Source: Fistularia commersonii
Lineage: Eukaryota > Chordata > Actinopteri > Syngnathiformes > Fistulariidae
Length of the DNA: 64,000 bases
Direction of reading: 5' to 3'
Assembly: GCA_037954325.1 (NCBI GenBank)
Contig: JBBMNZ010000001.1
Location: forward strand, 8,280,874-8,344,873
The notes under the pieces were generated by a model. It did no database searches. It was not told the DNA's origin and saw only the letters and a list, made by a program, of their open reading frames with translations. Made by a program: the position numbers and the translations under genes. This document shows, in pieces, positions 41,301 through 49,992 of the stretch. How positions within the stretch are numbered: position 1 is the stretch's first letter; the number at the start of each line of letters is the position of its first letter.

Positions 41301-44300
41301 TATAATACAGCTGACAGTTGAATATTTAGGAGTGAGCAAATTTCATGACTGGATTTGTTGCACAGGTGGCATTCTATCATAGTTCCACACTGGAATTCAC
41401 TGAGCTCCTGAGAGTGACTCATTCTTTCACAAAGGTTTGTAAAACACAGTCTGCATGCCAAGGTGCTTGATTTTATACACCTGTGGCCATGGGATTGAGT
41501 GTTACACCTGATTCAGATTATTTGGTGTGCAAATTCTTTTGACCAAATAGTGTGTGTGTGTACACACACAGACAGTGGCAAGTTTTGTTATTTTAGCTGT
41601 TTACAAAAACATATTCAGAATACAATTATATAATCAATATGGGCTTATAGTGCAGGCTCTCTGCTGTAATTTGAGAGTATACACAACCAAATTGGAGCAT
41701 AGTTTAGGAATTACAGCTTTACATAGCTTCCTTTTTTTCAAGGGACCAAAAGTAGAGTGGATTCCAGGTTATCGTTTGCATTTGGAAGCTGTTGCTTTGA
41801 ACATACAATGTGTGGTCAAAGGAGCTCTCAATGAAGGTGAAACAGACCATCATGAGGCTGGAAAAAAAAGAAATCCAGGGAGATAGAAGAAATGGTAGGA
41901 CTGGCCAAATCAATTGTTTGGTACATTGTGGGAAGAAAAAGTACACTGATGAGCTTGGGAACTCAAAAAGGCCTGGATCGCAGAATCTGTTCCATGGTGA
42001 AGGAAAAACCCCTTCACAACATCCAATTAAGTGAAGAACACTCTCTCGGAAGTATAACATGAAGAGAAGACTTCATGAGTAAATACTGTATTTCTGCACC
42101 ATAAGGTGCACCGGATTATAAGGCACACCTTCAATGAATGGCCCATTTTGAAAAAAAAAATCATATATAAGGCGCACCGCATTATAAGGCGCATAGAATA
42201 GAAGCTACAGTAGTGGCTGGGGTTGGGTTATGCATCCACTAAATGGAGCTGCGCTAAAGGGAATGTCAACAAAACAGTCAGATAAGTCAGTCAAACTTTA
42301 TTAATAGAATACAAACCAACGTTCTTACAACTCTGTTCACTCCCAAAACAAGTTAGTGCATTCACAATATGGTACTATACGTACCTGTAGCTCTTACCGG
42401 TATTTGTGCCGCCTTCATTGAAAACAATGTATTTCCAACTCCATTTGTCACAGTTGAAAGCGTTTCATAAAACGAAACCACCAAGGACCACCTCTAAATT
42501 CAGTGATGTTAAGTTTGCTAGCTAGTGCTGTTACCTTCATTCAAATAGTGACTGTAGAGACACTTCTACATACTGCTCTCTGTTTAACAACCAACTGTTC
42601 AAGTTTTTCCTCTAACTGTAGCCATCTCTCTTTGTTCCCTGCTGCATTATTGGCGCAGGTCATCTTGTTGCTTCCTCCACTTTCGCACCATTGATTTGTT
42701 ATTGTTGAATTCTCCTGCTGCTGCTCTATTCCCGTGTTCTACGGTGTGACCGATCGCCTTGAGTTTAAACTCTGCGTCGTAAGCGTGTCTCTTGAAACGT
42801 GCAATTTGGGGTCTTTATACACACACAAGTGGTGTGAGACTGAGACCATTTTTACCGCGGCTACTTTGGCGATGCACGCACGCACACACAAACATAAATG
42901 GAAATGAAAATACATGCTTAGTGCCCTTGTATATCCCAGCATGCACCGCACTATTTTGTCTACGGGAGAAAATGGAGTCGGTGGCTCCTTCCCGAAGTTG
43001 TGAGACCTCTTGCGGCTCAATATTGATCCATGTATAAGGCGCACTGTCTGTTTTTGAGAAGATTACAGGCTTTTAGGTGCGCCTTATAGTGCAGAAAATA
43101 CGTTACAAAGTATTCACCACAAGGGGCCTCAAAAATCAGCCTCAAAAATAGAAAGGCCAGAATTGACTTTGCCTTAAAACATTTGAAGAGGCCAGCCCAG
43201 TTCTTGAACAGCATTCTTCCAACAGATGAAACTAAGATCTTCTTCCCATGAGAATGATGGGAAGAATTGAACAGCTAATGATCCAAAGCATTTCACATCT
43301 TCTGTAAAACATGGTGGAGGCAGTGTGATGGCATGGGCATGAATGGCTTCCAATGGCACTGGATCACTTGTGTTTAGTGATGATGTGACAAAAGACAGAA
43401 AGAGCCTGATGAATTCTGAAGTGTATAGGGATATACTCGCTTGCCCCATCAGCCAAATGCAGCAAATTTGATTGGATGGCACGCTTCACAGTACAGATTG
43501 ACAATAATCCAAAACATACTGTAAAAGCAACCCAGGAGTTTTTTTTAATGCAAAGAAGTGGAATATTCTGCAATGGCTGAGTCAACCCCCAGATCCTAAC
43601 CCAATTGAGCATGCATTTCACTTTCTCAAGACAAAACTTGAGGTAGAAAGACCCACAAAAAAAGTAACGACTGAAGACTGCTGCAGTAAAGGCCTGGCAA
43701 AGTAGTCCAAAGGAGGAAACCCAGCGTTTGTTGATGTCCATGGGTTCCGGACTTCAGCCAGTCATTACCTGCAAAGGACTCTCAACAAAGTATTGAAAAG
43801 TAACATTTAACTTAATGTTTTTGTACAATTACTTTTCAGCTACAAATCACATATCTTTGTTCAGCCAGTCATTGCCTGCAAAGGATTCTCAACAAAGAAT
43901 TGAAAAGTAGTATTTTACTCATGGTTATGTTTATTTGGACAATGACTTTTGAGCCCCTGAAATGAGCATTTTTGAATTAAACCTGAAAGTCTGCACTTCA
44001 ATTCCGTTGTGGTTTCATTTCAAAACCAATGTGGTGGCATGCAGAGCCCAAATCATGAAGACTGTCACTGTCTGGGCCTGACTATATTTTCACACGCGTG
44101 CGCGCACACACACGTAATTTTGAGGATTAATTGTTATTGTACAACTACAATGCTCTTGGTCATTCCAAGATGTTCAACCCCCAAACTTGAACATTTTAGT
44201 AAAAGTGAAGTTTTGGCCTTAAGAGAATATCTATATGTACACCATTATTAGGCAAGTGTTAATGTGCAGAATTATGCAACAAAATGAAACAGATTATCCC

Positions 44301-47300
44301 ATCTCACTTGTTTGTCACCCGTTTAAGTGAGAATAATAAAACGGAAAATTTATGAACAAACATTTCTGGGAGAGAAAAAAAAAAACAAAACACACACACT
44401 CCTCAATGATCAATATAGCCAGTCAGTTTCTCAATCTGGTCAAAATCAATTTTTTGTGCAGCTACAACCACAACTTACCGGACCCTGTTCAGAGAGGTCT
44501 ACGGTTTACTTGCACTATAAATTTCCTGCTTAATGGCCCAGAAGTTCTCAATTGGGTTTAAGTCACGTGAAGAACAGGGCCGTGTCAGTTTTTTATCTTG
44601 AAGACCTTTAATGCCCAGCCACTCGGTGGAGTACTTTAATGCATGTGGTGGAGCGTTGTCCTGGATAAAAGAATGAAAGTCTTCTTGAAAGATGCACACT
44701 TTTTTCCCCCTGTACCACTGCGTGATGAAAACCCCTTCTAAAAATTGGCAGCAGGTCTGAGAATTGATTAGGTCAATTTTCAACCCAAAAACATCCCACT
44801 AGCACATTTGTAATAATACCTGCCATTAGCAGTACCCCACCACAGACACTTAAATCTCTTTTTTTGATCAATTTTTCCTTGCGAGAAGAATCTGCCTAAT
44901 TATTATCCACACCTTGGTATAGGGCGGTGGCTACACTAAGGCTACACCCTCCCTCGTTACTCAAATACACATCACCTGTTATGCATTAAATCCAATTAGC
45001 ATTCAAGTTTATACAGCTTGGAGTTGGAAATTATGGATAACATGATGTGGTCAAAATAATTACTTGCTGAACAATTGTGTATTGTGCATATAAATGTATA
45101 TTAATATTACTTTCTATCATAATACTTTCTATTTTTGCGTGTGTGCGTGCGTCTTAATTTGCTCATCTATACACACATATTAGGAATGTTGTGAAGGTGA
45201 AATAAGAAGTTAGATAGACTTATAAAGCTGAAACTAGAAATTGAAGTTGTCATGCTCAGTGTTGTGAGTGGCCATGCCCCGCAGGTGGGTTGTGAGTTAG
45301 AAGAGAAGCTGAAGTTCTAGAATGAGTTAGCTGAAGTGATGCAGAATATCCCCAGAGATGAGAGTGGTAATTGGTGCAGACTTCAATGGGCATGCTGGTG
45401 CAGGCAATCAAGGGGGATGAAGAAGTGATGTGCAGGAGTGGTATACAGGATAGGGACACAAAGGAACAGTTGGTGGTATACTTTGCAAAAAGGATGGAAA
45501 TGGCTGTAGTGAACACTTTTTTTCATGAAAAACAGGAATATAGGGTAACTTATAAGAGTGGAGATAGGAGCACGCATGTAGACTACATCTTGAATACACT
45601 AGGTAATCTGAAAGAGATCAGTGACTACAAAGTAGTGATAGGTGAGAGTTGTTGTGCATTGTTCTACTCTAGCCTCACACGGGACACCGTGCAGTGAGCG
45701 CAGTGAGTGGAACTAGAATTAGTTATTAGTAATAATTATCAGTGGTGATTATTAGTTATAAAAGTTCTTGGACTATCACTAACTCAATAATGAAACCAAT
45801 CTTCATTCAGGGCACCAACTGTAAAGCTGGAAAACAATAACTTATGAGTGGAACACAGTCTAGAGAGATAGGTATTTATCTCAAATGTCAATATTTAACA
45901 ACAATGATATTTTAGATAAATAAGGCGTAAGTCATGGTCAGAGCACTGACCCTGTCACACAGTCTTGTCACAATATTCGCACAAAGAATACCAAGAAACT
46001 CCCCTTTTGAAATTCAATATAGTTTATTTGCCAATCTGAAATGCAGGCGTGTGTGTTTGACTTCAAAAATGGCGGCGGCCTCAAAAAACTACAAAATGGC
46101 AGTCTGAATGCAGAACTAGCAAAATGGCAGCGGTTGTAGTCCGAAGGCTACCAAATGGTGCTACTGTGTGACCGGGGCCGGACGGCACAAAGGAATGAAT
46201 GGAATGCCACAAGATAGTGTCCTGTATAAAAATTATGTGGATGTGCGTTTGTGTTACGAAAAGAAAGGAAAGTAGAGAGAGTTAGATAAGCGGCAACTTA
46301 ACAAGGTAACGATAGCAATGAAATGGGAATAGAGTAATTACCCAAGGCATGACAAGAAAAGAGCAGTTACAACCCTACCATAAAACTGATCAATAACCCA
46401 TACTTGCCCAGATGCTAATACTAGGCTCTTGTAATGAGCTTATCAGGGATGTGTTGTTCTGGGATGAGAGGGCCAGTTATGATGGCTATTGCGTCGGACC
46501 CGCAATAGATTTGTGGTTGTCGACAGGAGTGAGGTGTCCTCTCGGTGCACCACCGGGGACGAGAGGCAGCTGGCGATCTGGAGGCACAGTTGGCTCACAG
46601 AGATCTTCAGGTGTACTCTGCAAGTTCGGTAGTCGGGTCAGGATGTCGAGCTACAATGACTTGTATGCATGGTTGGACAGTAAGGAGGGAGAGAGTGATC
46701 TATACAGGTTGGCGAGACCGAGCGATATAGATAGAAAAGATGAACAGAAGGTTCGTGTGATTAAGGACGCATTGACAGATGCTAGAAAAGTGATGGGAAG
46801 ATGGAAAGAGTACTTTGAAGAGCTGATGAATGAGGAAAATGAAAGCGAGGTGCAGGTAGAAGAGGTGACTATTGTACACCCCAGTAGCTGAGGCTCATAA
46901 AAGTGAAGTGAGGAAGGCATTGAAGAGGATAAAGAGTGGGAAGGCAGTTGGTCCTGACGATATACCTGTGGAGGTATGGGAGTGTCTAGGAGGGGCAGCG
47001 GTGGAGTTTCTGGCTAGAAACAGGATCTTAAAGAGTGAGAAGATGCCTGAGGAATGAAGAAGTGGGATTGTGCCCATTTTTAAGAATAAGGGGGATGTGC
47101 AGGATTGCTGTAGTTATAGAGGGATAAAGTTGATGACCCATACAGTGGAGTAATGGTTAAGAGTAGAGGAAACTATACTGAGAGTAGAAGTCAGCATTCG
47201 TGAGCAGCAGAATGGCTTTGTGTCGAGAAAGAATACTACAGAGACAGTATTTGCTTCGAGAATTCTAATACTGTAGGCTAAAGGAATGCTAAAATTACGG

Positions 47301-49904
47301 AGAAGGTCAGAGGAAGCTGCATTGTTGTTGTAGACCTAGAAAAAAAGTATATGACAGGTTGCCAAAAGAGCAACTCTGGTATTGTATGAGTAAGTCTGTA
47401 TTCGCAGAGAAGTACGTTAGACTGATGCAGGACATGTATGCTAGCTGTGAGAGTGGTGAGGTGTTAGACTCTTCTTGTTTATAGTGGTGATGGATAGGCT
47501 GACAGATGAGGTTAGACAGGAATCTCCATGGACCATGATATTTGCAGATGACATTGCGATCTGTTGTGAGAGCAGAGAACAGGTTGAGGAAAAATCGAGG
47601 GGTGGAGGTATGCTTTGAAAGGCAAGGAATGAAGGTTAATTGCAGCAAGACAGAGTATGTGTGTGTGAATGAGAGGACTCGGGTGGAACGATGTAGGTAA
47701 CAGGGAGTGGAGATCAAGAAGTTGGAGGATGTCAGGTACTTTGCGTCAACAGCCTAGGGCAGTGGAGAGTGTTGAAAAGAGGTGAAGAGACAGGTTCAAG
47801 CAGGTTAGAATGGGTGGAGAAAAGTGTCAGGGGTACTATGTGATAGAAAACTGTCAGCCAGAATGAAAAGTGTAAAATGCAGTGGTGAGACCATGGTTGC
47901 TGTATGGCCTAGAAACAGTAGCAATGACAAAAAGACAGGAGGTAGAGCTAGAGATCGCAGAGATGAGGATGTTAAGGTTCTCTTTGGGAGTGATGAGGAT
48001 GGATAAGATCAGGAATGAGTCTCAGAGGATCAGCACGTTAGATGTTTTGGAGAGAAGGTCAGAGAAGCCAGGCTGAGATGGTTCTGTCATGTACGGAGGG
48101 ACAGTGAATATATTGGTATACAGATGCTGGAATTGGAGCTGCTAGGCAGGAGGTCTAAAGGAAGACAAATGAGAAGTTTCATGGATGTAGTAACCAACTA
48201 CCTTCATATATACTGTTTCGTTGGGCCCAGAAATGTTTTGACAGTGATACAATATTCATGATTTGGGCTCTGCATGCCCAAATCATGATTTGATTTGGAT
48301 TTGGATTTGGATTTGAAATTAAACAACTACAATGGAATTGAAGTGCAGACTGTAAGGTTTAATTCAAGGGGTTGAACAAAGATATGTGATTTGTAGCTGA
48401 AAAGTAATTGTACAAAAACATTAAGTTAAATGTTACTTTTCAATACTTTGTTGAGAGTCCTTTGCAGGTAATGACTGGCTGAAGTCTGGAACCCATGGAC
48501 ATCACCAAACGCTTGGTTTCCTGCTTTGGACTACTTTTCCAGGCCTTTACTGCAGCAGTCTTCAGTTGTTGCTTTTTTTGCTTCAACTTTTGTCTTGAGC
48601 AAGTGAAATTCATGCTCAATCGGGTTAGGATCTGGATTGACTCGGTCATTGCACAATATTCCACTTCTTTGCTTAAAAAAACTCCTGGTTTGCTTTTGCA
48701 GTATGTTTTGGATCATTGTCCATCTGTACTGTGAAGCACCGTCCAATCAAATTTGCTGCATTTGACTGACTCTGAGCAGAAAGTATTTCCCTATACACTT
48801 CATAATTCATATGGCTGCTTCTGTCTTTTGTCACATCATCAATAAACACAAGTGATCCAGTGCTATCTTAAGCCATGCATGCCCATGCCATCACACTGCC
48901 TCCATCATGTTTTACAGAATATGTGGTATGCTTTGGATCATGACCTGTTCCAATCCTTTTCCAAACTTTCTACGTCCCATCATTCTGGTACAGGTTGATC
49001 TTAGTCTTATCTGTCTAAAGAATGCTGTTCCAGAACTTGGCTGGCTTCTTCGGATGTTTTTTGGCAAAGTCAATTCTGGCCTTTCTATTTTTAGGCTGAT
49101 TAATGGCTTGCACATTGTGGTAAATCCTTTGTATTTACTCTCATGAAGTCTTCTCTTTACGGTAGACTTAGATACTGTAACACCAACTTCCTGGAGACTG
49201 TTCTTCACTTGAGTCGATGTTGCAAAGAGTTTTTTCTTCACCATGAGAAGGATTCTGTGATCATCCACCACTGTTGTCTTTCATGGAGGTCCAGGCCTTT
49301 TTGAGTTTCCAAGCTGACCAGCACACTCTTTTTTTTTCCTCAGAATGTACCAAACTGTTGATTTGGCCACTCATAAAATTTCCACTATCTCTGATAGATT
49401 TCTTCTTTTTCCTCAGCCTCAGGAAGGTCTGTTTCACCTTCATTGAGAGCTCCTTTGACCGCATGTTGTGTGTTCACAGCAACAACTTCCAAATGCAAAC
49501 GCCACACCTGAAATCAACTCCAGAGCTTTTAACTGCTTCATTGATGACAGGTTCCCAAGGGAAGAGCCCATGTAGCCTTGATTTTTAGCCTTTTTTTTTG
49601 CAGCCTTCTGAGTCAATTTTACCAATTACTTTTGGTAATTGGTACTTTGGTAAAAGCTTTGGTAAGAGTCATTCCTAAACCCTTGCTCCAATTGCTCTCA
49701 AATTACAGATGAGAGTCTGTACTTTTTAGCCCATATTGATCATATAATTGTATGCTGAATAGTTTGCTGAATAGCTAAAATACCAGCCTTGCAATATTGA
49801 TTTGTAATGAATCCAGAATTTATGACATTTTTGTTTTTGTAATTCCATTACAGAAGATAGGGAACTTTATCACAATATTCTTATTTTCTGAGACAGTCTT
49901 GTAC

Positions 49905-49992
<88 letters not shown>

